Below, piece by piece: positions 41,463 through 49,336 of a stretch of DNA of 64,000 bases. A model generated the notes under the pieces. That model made no database searches. It worked only from the letters and a program-made list of their open reading frames with translations, and was not told the origin of the DNA. The translations under genes were made by a program, and so were the position numbers. The DNA lies in the NCBI RefSeq assembly GCF_013375535.1, contig NZ_JABXJG010000001.1:1922001-1986000 (forward strand), written 5' to 3'. This DNA is from Sphingobium sp. 15-1. Lineage in GTDB: Bacteria > Pseudomonadota > Alphaproteobacteria > Sphingomonadales > Sphingomonadaceae. The number at the start of each line of letters is the position of its first letter. The first letter of the stretch is position 1.

Positions 41463-42095
41463 ATGACTGGAAGCACCGCGCCCGAATGGCCGAACGGGGT
41501 CAGGGCACTCAACAAGCTGTCCGCCTCGATCCGGCAGATCGGCGTCATCGTCCGCGACATCGACGCCGCCATGCGCTATTGGAGCGAACTGACGGGCGTC
41601 GGCCCGTTCGTTGTTTTCCGGAACCTCGCGCTGGACGATGATTATCGCTATCGCGGCCGTTTGTCGAAGCCCCCCGTCGTGGACCTCGCGCTCGGCTATT
41701 CGGGGGCCATCCAGTTCGAGCTTATCCAACAGCTCAACGATGCCCCCAGCGGTTTTCTGGACTATATCGCGGCCGGGCAGGAAGGCATGCAGCATGTCTC
41801 GCCGCAATTCGCCTCACCCGAGGAATATGACGCCGCTTATGCGCATCTCTGCGGCAACGGGCTGGAGGTGGTTCATGAGGGGCGGATGAAGGACACGCCG
41901 TTCCGAATCGCTTATTTCTCCCTGCCCGGCGGCGGATTTCCGCAATATGAGATCAGCGAGGTCCGCCATCCGTCGATGGTGCCCGCCTTCGATCGCATTC
42001 AGCAGTTGAACGAGGAATGGGATGGCACGACTCCGGCCGTGATCGAGATCATGGACCTGGCGGAGATGGGCAAGGTTCTGGGACTGGAAGCCTAG
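41463..42095 (+). CDS. VOC-superfamily (glyoxalase-like) protein
   Basis: 210 residues. IRQIGVIVRDIDAAMRYWSELTGVGPF is the first beta-alpha-beta repeat of the vicinal-oxygen-chelate fold; GMQHVSPQF and PQYEISE carry a His and a Glu in the usual metal positions of the second repeat. The first metal His (normally just before GVxVRD) is Gln, so metal binding may be altered. Relatives include methylmalonyl-CoA epimerase, glyoxalase and ring-cleaving dioxygenases. Last gene on the right side of the catabolic locus. Confidence 0.75.
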   Translation: MTGSTAPEWPNGVRALNKLSASIRQIGVIVRDIDAAMRYWSELTGVGPFVVFRNLALDDDYRYRGRLSKPPVVDLALGYSGAIQFELIQQLNDAPSGFLDYIAAGQEGMQHVSPQFASPEEYDAAYAHLCGNGLEVVHEGRMKDTPFRIAYFSLPGGGFPQYEISEVRHPSMVPAFDRIQQLNEEWDGTTPAVIEIMDLAEMGKVLGLEA

Positions 42096-42189
42096 CGCCC
42101 CTTGCCATCGCGCATCATGACCCATGCGCTGGAAGGCGACGGCTTGGCCGAATCGGGCTCATGCCGTTGCCTTCGAATGACCTCCGGGA

Positions 42190-42981
42190 TCAGGCGATCA
42201 GGCGCCATCCCACCACCACCAGCACCGCCGCCAGCAAGGGCTGAAGCACGCGATCCGACGTGCGCGTCGCCAGCAGAGACCCGATCACGATGCCCGGCAG
42301 CGATCCGACCAGCAGGTTGACCAGCAGCACCGGATTGACGTTGCCGATCCACAAATGGCCAAGCCCCGCCACCAGGGTCAGCGGCACGGCATGGACGATG
42401 TCGGTCGCCACCAGCCGCTGCATCCGCATGCGCAGTGGATAGAGCGCCAGCAGCAACGTCGCGCCGATCGCGCCCGCCCCGACCGAAGTCAGCGTCACCA
42501 TCGCGCCCAGCAACGCCCCCGCCAGCACGGTCAGCGCCGGTTGCCAGCGGGTGAAGCGGTCCGCCGTGCCGACCCGGCGGGCCAGCGCCCATTGATGGAA
42601 CCGCCCGCGCAACAGGGTGGCGGCCGCCGTGCCGATCAGCACCACGCCCAGCGCGCCCGTGACCACCCCGGCCTTGATCTGCCCGAGATGCATTTGCGAC
42701 AGGATCGCCAGCACGATCAGGGAGGCGGGAATGCTGCCGATCATCAGCCGCTTCACCACTTCATAGTCCGGGCCGCCGTCCGCCCCGCCCTGATGATGGT
42801 GCACCGCGCCCCCGACCGCCTTGGTGATCGACGCGAACCACAGGTCCGTGCCGACCGCCGTGGTGGGCGCGACGCCGAACAGCAGGATCAGGATCGGCGC
42901 CATCAGCGATCCGCCCCCCACGCCGGTCATGCCGACCATCAGGCCCACAAAAAGGCCCGCGATCGCGTGCAACCAATCCAT
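42190..42981 (-). CDS. TauE/SafE-family membrane exporter
   Basis: 263 residues with about eight hydrophobic segments. FVGLMVGMTGVGGGSLMAPILI is the first family repeat and LLGAMVTLTSVGAGAIGATLL the second. Start chosen at MDWLHAIAG with GGCGG upstream; the ATG at 43020 lacks a site. Family members export sulfite, sulfoacetate or other organosulfur anions. It is convergent with the VOC gene and has no operator, so it probably marks the beginning of the non-regulon flank. Confidence 0.87.
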   Translation of the reverse strand: MDWLHAIAGLFVGLMVGMTGVGGGSLMAPILILLFGVAPTTAVGTDLWFASITKAVGGAVHHHQGGADGGPDYEVVKRLMIGSIPASLIVLAILSQMHLGQIKAGVVTGALGVVLIGTAAATLLRGRFHQWALARRVGTADRFTRWQPALTVLAGALLGAMVTLTSVGAGAIGATLLLALYPLRMRMQRLVATDIVHAVPLTLVAGLGHLWIGNVNPVLLVNLLVGSLPGIVIGSLLATRTSDRVLQPLLAAVLVVVGWRLIA

Positions 42982-43146
42982 ATTCCGCCCCAAGCTCTCT
43001 ATGAGTAATTTGGTAGACATCTAGGGCCCAAAGCCCGCGTCAGCCAGCCCCCATTTTGGATTGGAAATTTATCGCCGCCAAAACAATTGCTGTTCCGGCG
43101 GGCGGACGATGTTCGCGATCCTCTCGACTTCCCTTGCCTCTGCCGT

Positions 43147-43308
43147 CTAAGAGCCTGTTTGAGAATGCGCCTATTGGCGCATTGCGGCACCAGCCCTCTC
43201 CCCCCACCCGGCCACCCATAAAATACTGCCGTTGGGTGGCCGGGTGGGGGAGAGGGCTGGTGCCGCCTCGGAAATCGCTCTTCCGCGATTTCTCAAACGG
43301 ACTCTAAG
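43147..43308. repeat. Cloverleaf-like palindromic intergenic repeat
   Basis: About 160 bp built of nested inverted repeats. An outer stem pairs GAGCCTGTTTGAGAA with TTCTCAAACGGACTC (two mismatches). Two small hairpins follow: AATGCGCC/GGCGCATT at about 43173-43192 region and GAAATCGC/GCGATTTC at about 43271-43292. A long central arm pairs 43184-43218 with 43233-43266, off by a single base over 34-35 bp, with a 14-nt loop. The first small hairpin shares bases with the long arm, so they are alternative folds. Reads as a REP/MITE-type element between a transporter and a transferase gene. Confidence 0.8.
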
Positions 43309-43317
43309 ACGGAACGC

Positions 43318-43992
43318 ATGATGAAGCTGTTCATTGGCAACAAGGCCTATTCGAGCTGGTCGCTGCGCGGCTGGCTGGCGTGCAAGCTATCCGGCCTTCC
43401 CTTCGAGGAAGTCGTGGTCCCGCTTTATGACGAAGCGTGGGAAAAACGGCGGGAGGGCGACGAATTCGCGCCCTCGTCGGGCAAGGTGCCGATTCTCTGG
43501 GATGGGGACGAGACGGTCGTCTGGGACAGCCTGGCCATCGTCGAATATCTGAACGAGAAATCGGGCGGCGACAGATTCTGGCCCGCCGACCCCGCCGCCC
43601 GCGCCATGGCTCGCTCGATGGCGGCGGAAATGCATTCGAGCTTCGCCGCGCTGCGCCGCGAGCACAGCATGAACATCCGCCAGATCTACCCGCCCGTCCC
43701 GCCGTCCGAAGCGGTGGCGCAGGACATCGCCCGCATCATGCAGCTCTGGGCCGAAGCCCGCGCCCGCTATGGCGGCGAAGGGGAGTTTCTGTTCGGGGAG
43801 TTCGGCGCGGTCGACGTGATGTTCGCGCCGGTCGTGACCCGCTTCATCACCTATCAGCTCCCCGTGGCCCGCTTTGCGGAGGCCTATATGCGCGCGGTGA
43901 TCAACCACCCCTGGATGCAGGAATGGATCGGCGGCGCCCAGGCGGAGGAATGGGTGATCGACAGGTTCGAAGCGCCGCCGCAACTGGGGTGA
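43318..43992 (+). CDS. Glutathione S-transferase family protein
   Basis: 224 residues with a thioredoxin-like N-terminal domain (KLFIGNKAYSSWSLRGWLACK; the Ser in SSWS is the likely glutathione-activating residue) containing GKVPIL and DSLAIVEYL, and an all-helical C-terminal domain. Resembles maleylacetoacetate-isomerase/Zeta-like or stress-type GSTs of proteobacteria. Single gene with GGA upstream, right after the palindromic repeat. Confidence 0.87.
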   Translation: MMKLFIGNKAYSSWSLRGWLACKLSGLPFEEVVVPLYDEAWEKRREGDEFAPSSGKVPILWDGDETVVWDSLAIVEYLNEKSGGDRFWPADPAARAMARSMAAEMHSSFAALRREHSMNIRQIYPPVPPSEAVAQDIARIMQLWAEARARYGGEGEFLFGEFGAVDVMFAPVVTRFITYQLPVARFAEAYMRAVINHPWMQEWIGGAQAEEWVIDRFEAPPQLG

Positions 43993-44041
43993 GATTAGGC
44001 TGACAAGCGCTTGCTGGGGCCATCTGCTCCCGTTAATCGCG

Positions 44042-44065
44042 CCGTGCTCCTGCGCAGGAGCACGG
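44042..44065. repeat. 24-bp perfect palindrome
   Basis: CCGTGCTCCTGCGCAGGAGCACGG halves are perfectly self-complementary. The core matches the ends of the larger inverted repeat at 57043-57131, so both belong to one repeat family. It may act as a transcription end or structural site past the GST gene. Confidence 0.75.
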
Positions 44066-44110
44066 TGCGCCCTAAGGACAGCGCCGCGGTCAGACCGTCC
44101 ACTCCCATTA

Positions 44111-44150
44111 TCAAAAGAAAAAGGGCCGGCGGGCTTATCGCCCCCGGCCC
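44111..44150 (-). terminator. Rho-independent terminator of ndk
   Basis: On the minus strand a GC-rich stem (gggccggggg...cgcccgccggccc, 11 paired bases with one bulge, 5-nt loop) is followed by TTTTTCTTTT. It starts 24 bases past the ndk stop. A shorter T-run on the plus side (CCTTTT) may also stop transcription coming from the GST gene. Confidence 0.82.
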
Positions 44151-44173
44151 CTTTTCCAAACGAACGCGCCGGA

Positions 44174-44596
44174 TCAGCCGACGATTTCGTCCGCCTTGAA
44201 GAAATAGGCGATCTCGATCGCGGCATTTTCCTCGCTGTCCGAACCGTGGACCGAATTGGCCTCGATCGATTCGGCATAATCCTTGCGGATGGTGCCCTCA
44301 TCGGCATTGGCCGGGTTGGTGGCGCCCATGATGTCGCGGTTCCGCTTCACGGCGTCTTCGCCTTCCAGAACCTGCACGACCACCGGGCCGGAGATCATGA
44401 AAGCGACCAGATCGGCAAAGAAGGGGCGCTCCTTGTGCACGGCGTAAAAGCCCTCGGCCTGCTCGCGGCTCATGCGGATGCGCTTGGAAGCGACGACCCG
44501 CAGGCCCGCTTCCTCCAGCTTCTTGGTCACGGCGCCCGTCAGGTTGCGACGGGTCGCGTCGGGCTTGATGATCGAAAAGGTGCGGGTCACGGCCAT
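44174..44596 (-). CDS. ndk: Nucleoside diphosphate kinase
   Basis: 140 residues, the normal length. Starts [18 protein letters not shown]; active-site His in NSVHGSDS and nearby [14 protein letters not shown]. Transfers gamma-phosphate between nucleoside triphosphates and diphosphates. An upstream TTG three codons earlier is closer to GGAG but the ATG gives the standard protein. Confidence 0.97.
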   Translation of the reverse strand: MAVTRTFSIIKPDATRRNLTGAVTKKLEEAGLRVVASKRIRMSREQAEGFYAVHKERPFFADLVAFMISGPVVVQVLEGEDAVKRNRDIMGATNPANADEGTIRKDYAESIEANSVHGSDSEENAAIEIAYFFKADEIVG

Positions 44597-44702
44597 GAGG
44601 CTCAAAAGCTCCGAATTGTTTGGGATAAGATGGCGCGCCCTTTAGACCGGGCCGATGGCTATCGCAAGGGGCGTCCGTAAAGGCCCGGATTTACGGCTCC
44701 GG

Positions 44703-45167
44703 CTATGGACCTTGCACCCATTTGCGGCCTTCCTGCCGCCAGAATCGCGGCGTCACGCCATCCCGTTTGGCAAGATCGCGCCAGCTCGCCCGCGCGCCCT
44801 CTATGGTTTCCGCGTCGAAGAAATAGAAAGCGCGTTCGAATCCCAGCGCTTCCTCGCGCCAGAGGCCGTCCGCCAATGCGACATGCCGTGCCCCATTGGC
44901 GGCCAGATCGGCGGCTGGACAATCCTGCGCCAGCAGCACCGGCTGCACCGATTCGCCGCCCTCCCCCGCCCGGCCATGCGCCAGGAAGCTTTCCGGCGGC
45001 CCGGCCCACAGCCCGGCGGAGATTCGCTCCAGCCGATCGGACTCCTGCGCCACCACCAGCAACCGCGCCCCCATGTCCAGGATGCGGCCCGCAATGGCGG
45101 GCAGCACCTGTTCCACCGGATCGCGGCTGAGCTGGTAGAAGTCGACCTGTATCGGACTTTCTGGCAT
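44703..45167 (-). CDS. holC: DNA polymerase III chi subunit
   Basis: 154 residues: VDFYQLSRDPVEQVLPAIAGRILDMGARLLVVAQ, then LWREEALGFERAFYFFDAE...RASWRDLAKRDGVTPRFWRQ, typical of alphaproteobacterial HolC. Part of the clamp-loader link to single-strand binding protein. Its ATG overlaps the pepA stop (TGATG), the usual pepA-holC arrangement. Confidence 0.92.
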   Translation of the reverse strand: MPESPIQVDFYQLSRDPVEQVLPAIAGRILDMGARLLVVAQESDRLERISAGLWAGPPESFLAHGRAGEGGESVQPVLLAQDCPAADLAANGARHVALADGLWREEALGFERAFYFFDAETIEGARASWRDLAKRDGVTPRFWRQEGRKWVQGP

Positions 45168-46612
45168 CAACCTTCAAACTTGTCCGCGACGTAGCGGTCT
45201 AGCAGCCGCACGCCATAGCCGGTCGCGCCCTTGTCCCAGGTCGCGCCGGGCTTGTCGGCCCAGACCATGCCGGCAATGTCGAGATGCGCCCATTTGACGC
45301 CCTCGTCGACGAAGCGCTTGATGAACTGCGCCGCGGTGATCGACCCACCATAGCGCGGACCGATATTCTTCATGTCGGCAATCGGGCTGTCGATCAGCTT
45401 GTTATAGGCGTCGCCCAGCGGGAAACGCCACAATTGGTCGCCCGCCGCCTTGCCCGCCGCGATCAGATCGTCCGCCAGCCCGTCGTCGTTGGAGAAGATG
45501 CCCGCATATTCATTGCCCAGCGAGATGATCATCGCCCCGGTCAGCGTGGCAAGATCGATGATCACCTCCGGCGCATAGGTTTTCTGCGCCCAGGTGATGA
45601 CGTCGCACAGCACCAGACGCCCTTCGGCATCGGTGTTCAGCACCTCGATCGTCTGCCCGGACATAGAGGTGACGATATCGCCCGGCCGCTGCGCATTGCC
45701 GTCGGGCATATTTTCGACCAGGCCGCAAATGCCGACGACGCGGACCTTCGCCTTACGCCCGGCCAGCGCCTTGATAGCGCCCGCCACGGCCCCGGCGCCG
45801 CCCATGTCCCATTTCATGTCTTCCATGCCCGCGCCGGGCTTCAGCGAGATGCCACCCGTATCGAAGGTCACGCCCTTGCCGACGAAGACCAGCGGCTTTT
45901 CGGTCGCGCCATTGGAGCCGTCCCATTCCATCGCCAGCAGGCGCGGCTCGCGCACCGAACCCTGCGCCACGCCCAGCAGCGCGCCCATGCCCAGGTCCGC
46001 CATCGCCGCCTTGTCCAGCACGGTGATCTTGACGCCCAGTTCCTCCAGAGGTTTGCAGCGCTCGACGAAGCTTTCGGGATAGAGGATGTTCGCCGGTTCC
46101 GACACCAGCTCGCGGGTGAAGGCCACGCCCGCCGCGACCGCCGACCGGCTTTCCCACGCCGCCCCGGCGTCGCTCGAAACCAGCGTGATCTGCTTGAGCG
46201 TCGGCTTGGCCTTTTCCGCCTGCCGCGTGCGATAGGTGTCGATCCGCCAGCCGCGCAGCGACGCGCCGAAGGCCAACGCCGCCGCCTTGTCCCCGCTCGC
46301 GCCGCCGAAGAATTCGACCGCAGCATGGCTCGCGCCGCTGGTCGACAGGCGCGCCGTCAGCGCGCTGCCCGCGCGCTCATAATCCGCATCGCTGCCCGCG
46401 CCGGTGCCGACCAGCACCACGCGCAGCACCTTGCCGCCCTCTTCCACGAAGCTCTCGAAGCTCGACCCCGCTTCCCCGGCGAAGCGCGCCGCGGCGGCGC
46501 CCGCCGCCAGCACGGGCGCGGCGCTCAAGGGCAAGGCGTCGAAACCGCCCTTCGGCACGGCGAAGACCAGCGTATCGGCTTCGGGACGGACGGGGCTGAA
46601 CGCGATTTCCAT
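45167..46612 (-). CDS. pepA: Leucyl aminopeptidase (cytosol aminopeptidase, M17)
   Basis: 481 residues. VGKGVTFDTGGISLKPGAGMEDMKWDMGGA and the M17 signature NTDAEGRLVLCD provide the two-metal site ligands; N-terminal non-catalytic domain about 1-160. Cleaves N-terminal amino acids from peptides and acts as a hexamer in the cytoplasm. Coupled to holC. Confidence 0.96.
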   Translation of the reverse strand: MEIAFSPVRPEADTLVFAVPKGGFDALPLSAAPVLAAGAAAARFAGEAGSSFESFVEEGGKVLRVVLVGTGAGSDADYERAGSALTARLSTSGASHAAVEFFGGASGDKAAALAFGASLRGWRIDTYRTRQAEKAKPTLKQITLVSSDAGAAWESRSAVAAGVAFTRELVSEPANILYPESFVERCKPLEELGVKITVLDKAAMADLGMGALLGVAQGSVREPRLLAMEWDGSNGATEKPLVFVGKGVTFDTGGISLKPGAGMEDMKWDMGGAGAVAGAIKALAGRKAKVRVVGICGLVENMPDGNAQRPGDIVTSMSGQTIEVLNTDAEGRLVLCDVITWAQKTYAPEVIIDLATLTGAMIISLGNEYAGIFSNDDGLADDLIAAGKAAGDQLWRFPLGDAYNKLIDSPIADMKNIGPRYGGSITAAQFIKRFVDEGVKWAHLDIAGMVWADKPGATWDKGATGYGVRLLDRYVADKFEG

Positions 46613-46699
46613 CTAGGGTCCTTTATTTCCTGCAAGGCTTTATATCTTCCGGGCCGATCGACATTCAATCAAGCTGAGTGATGACGCTCGCCGCATTCC

Positions 46700-46788
46700 G
46701 TCATGCTGAACTTGTTTCAGCATCCATTTCTCCCCACGAACGAATGTCTCCGAAGGCGAGATGGATGCTGAAACAAGTTTAGCATGAC
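46700..46788. repeat. Inverted repeat of the sphingomonad gtcatgctgaac type
   Basis: 28-bp arms at 46700-46727 and 46761-46788 differ at one base and enclose 33 bases. This palindrome family, built on TCATGCTGAACTTGTTTCAGC, is familiar to me from alphaproteobacterial intergenic DNA. It fills most of the 46613-46958 gap between pepA and lptD; nothing else was recognised there apart from the presumed divergent promoters. Confidence 0.8.
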
Positions 46789-46958
46789 AAAGTTCGTTAA
46801 AGGCAATCACTTCATATCAGGCTGCATGTCGACCGGCTGAGCACATCAGATAGTGCGGCTTACCCTGTCTGGCAAAGCCGTTCGACTGATTTTCCGGCAA
46901 AACTCTTGGCCGAGACGATTGCAGCGCAGACAAAGCAGTGCGATAGGCGGGAAACAAA

Positions 46959-49250
46959 GTGCCCCGTCAAAGAGGCCCCATCCTTTTGCAGAACAACCCT
47001 TTCCCCTTGCGTTTGAAACAGCTCCTGGCCGCCAGCGCCGCCTTTCCGTGCCTGGGCGCCGTCCCGCATGCCGCCGCCCAGCAGCTTCAGGAACCGCAGA
47101 CGACGATCAGCGCGCCCGACGCCCCGGTGCCCGAAAGCGACGAGCAGATCGGCTTCGCCGCCGACGCGCTGGAATATGACAGCAATAGCGAGGTCGTGAC
47201 TGCCAGCGGCAATGTGCAGTTGCTGCGGGAGGGCAACCGGCTGCGCGCCGACAAGGTCGTCTGGAACCGCACCACGGGGAAGGTGGAGGCGACCGGCAAT
47301 GTCTCCGTCACCGATCCGGAAGGCAATATCGCCTATGGGGACCGGTTCGACGTCACTGATTCCCTTCAGGACGGCATGGTCCAGAACATGCTGCTGGTGC
47401 TGCAATCGGGCGGACGGCTGGCCGCCGCCAACGGCCAGCGGGTGAACGGCGTCTACACGCTGCGCAAGGCCGCCTATACCGGCTGCGTGGTCGAGGATCA
47501 TGAAGGCTGCCCCAAGGAGCCGACCTGGCAGATCAAGGCGGTCAAGGTCGTCTATGATCCGGTCAAGGCCCGCGTCAAATATACCAATGCCAGCATCGAG
47601 CTGTTCGGCCTGCCGCTGATTCCGATGCCCGGCTTCTCCCATCCGGTGGGCGACAATGGCGGCAGCGGCCTGCTGGTGCCAAACCTGCGCTACGACCGCA
47701 CCAACGGGTTCGAGGTCGCGCTGCCTTATTATCTGAAGCTCGCGCCCAATCGCGACGTCACCATCACGCCGCATGTCTACACCGGCACGCTGCCGATGCT
47801 GGAGACCAATTACCGCCATCTGTGGGACCGGGGCGCCTATCAGATCACCGGCTACGCCACCTATGGCAGCCGCGTCGCCACCGGCAGCGCCTCCTCCACC
47901 ACCCCGGCGGATTCGCAGAAGGACTTCCGCGGCTATCTGGACGCCAGCGGGGCGCTGCAACTGACGCCGGAATGGAGCATCGGCGGATCGATTCGCGCCG
48001 CGACCGACCGCACCTTCCTGCGCCGCTACGACATCAGCCGGGACGACCGGCTGCGCTCGACCCTGAACGCGCAGCGGATCGGCAGGAACAGCTATTTCTC
48101 CATTGCCGGCTGGGCGGTGCAGACGCTGCGCACCGGCGATTCGCAGGGGCAGATGCCGATCGCGCTGCCCGTCATCGACTATCGCCTGCGGATGAAGGAC
48201 CCGCTGCTGGGCGGCGTGGCGCAGTTGCAGGCGAACAGCCTGGCCATCACCCGCACCCATGGCCAGGACACGCAGCGCGCCTTCGCCGCCTTCGAATGGA
48301 ATCTGCGCAAGCTGACCCCCATGGGCCAGGAACTGACCTTCACCACCTATTTGCGCGGCGACGTCTATCACAGCAGCGACAATCTGCGGAACAGCGTGAT
48401 CAGCTATGCCGGCGATCCGGGCTGGAAGGCGCGCGGCATCGCGGCGGCGGCCATCGACATGCGCTGGCCCTTCATGGGCGAGGCGTTCGGCGGCGTGCAG
48501 CGCATCGCCCCCCGCGTCCAGATCGTCGCCGCGCCCAAGATCGCGAACCTCTCCGTCCCCAATGAGGACGCCCGCGCCATCGACCTGGAGGACAGCAACC
48601 TCTTCGCGCTCAACCGCTTTTCCGGCTATGACCGGTTCGAGGATTCGACCCGCGTCACCTATGGCCTGGAATATAGCCTGTCGCTGCCGGACTTCTCGCT
48701 GGAAAGCGTGGTCGGGCAAAGCTATCGCCTCAACAGCCGCGAAAGCATCCTGCCCGACGGCACCGGCCTGTCGGACCGCCTGTCCGACATCGTCGGCCGC
48801 ACCACCGTCCGCTACAAGGATTTCATCAGCTTCACCCACCGCTTCCGGCTGGACAAGGACAATCTGTCGGTCCGCCGCAACGAGATCGACGCCACCATCG
48901 GCAGCCGCAAGACCTATGCGACGGTCGGCTATCTGCGCCTCAACCGCGACGCGAACCTCAATCTGGAGGATTTGCAGGACCGTGAGGAACTCCGCCTGGG
49001 CGGCCGCGTCCAGTTCGCGCGCTTCTGGTCCGTCTTCGGCTCAACCGTCATCGACCTGACCGACGCGAAGGAAGACCCGCTGTCGGTCGCGGACGGCTAT
49101 CAGCCCGTCCGCCATCGCCTGGGGATAGCCTATGAGGATGATTGCCTGACGCTCGGCCTCACCTGGCGTCGCGACTATCAGGTGCTGGGCGACGCACGAA
49201 AGGGCAACAGCTTCCAGCTTCGGCTGGCTTTTCGCAATATTGGCATATAA
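46959..49250 (+). CDS. lptD: LPS-assembly protein LptD
   Basis: 763 residues from a GTG start with GGCGGG seven bases upstream. Signal peptide ends near PHAAAQQ; an OstA/LptA-like beta-jellyroll (about 60-200: ALEYDSNSEVVTASGNVQLLREGNRLRADKV) leads into a large beta-barrel ending FQLRLAFRNIGI. Inserts lipopolysaccharide (or sphingomonad equivalents) into the outer leaflet. First gene of the conserved lptD-surA-pdxA-rsmA run. Confidence 0.95.
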   Translation: MPRQRGPILLQNNPFPLRLKQLLAASAAFPCLGAVPHAAAQQLQEPQTTISAPDAPVPESDEQIGFAADALEYDSNSEVVTASGNVQLLREGNRLRADKVVWNRTTGKVEATGNVSVTDPEGNIAYGDRFDVTDSLQDGMVQNMLLVLQSGGRLAAANGQRVNGVYTLRKAAYTGCVVEDHEGCPKEPTWQIKAVKVVYDPVKARVKYTNASIELFGLPLIPMPGFSHPVGDNGGSGLLVPNLRYDRTNGFEVALPYYLKLAPNRDVTITPHVYTGTLPMLETNYRHLWDRGAYQITGYATYGSRVATGSASSTTPADSQKDFRGYLDASGALQLTPEWSIGGSIRAATDRTFLRRYDISRDDRLRSTLNAQRIGRNSYFSIAGWAVQTLRTGDSQGQMPIALPVIDYRLRMKDPLLGGVAQLQANSLAITRTHGQDTQRAFAAFEWNLRKLTPMGQELTFTTYLRGDVYHSSDNLRNSVISYAGDPGWKARGIAAAAIDMRWPFMGEAFGGVQRIAPRVQIVAAPKIANLSVPNEDARAIDLEDSNLFALNRFSGYDRFEDSTRVTYGLEYSLSLPDFSLESVVGQSYRLNSRESILPDGTGLSDRLSDIVGRTTVRYKDFISFTHRFRLDKDNLSVRRNEIDATIGSRKTYATVGYLRLNRDANLNLEDLQDREELRLGGRVQFARFWSVFGSTVIDLTDAKEDPLSVADGYQPVRHRLGIAYEDDCLTLGLTWRRDYQVLGDARKGNSFQLRLAFRNIGI

Positions 49251-49336
49251 GGATCAGCCTTCCCGCTTCCTGCTCAGGGCCGGTTAAGGCGGATCGGTGC
49301 ATCTCGTGCCGAACCGATTGGAGAGTTTTGTCGACG

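Noticed and set aside
46860..48839. A 659-codon open frame on the minus strand opposite lptD
   Set aside because: Antisense to a clear lptD; no domain, and the composition is that of a GC-driven shadow.
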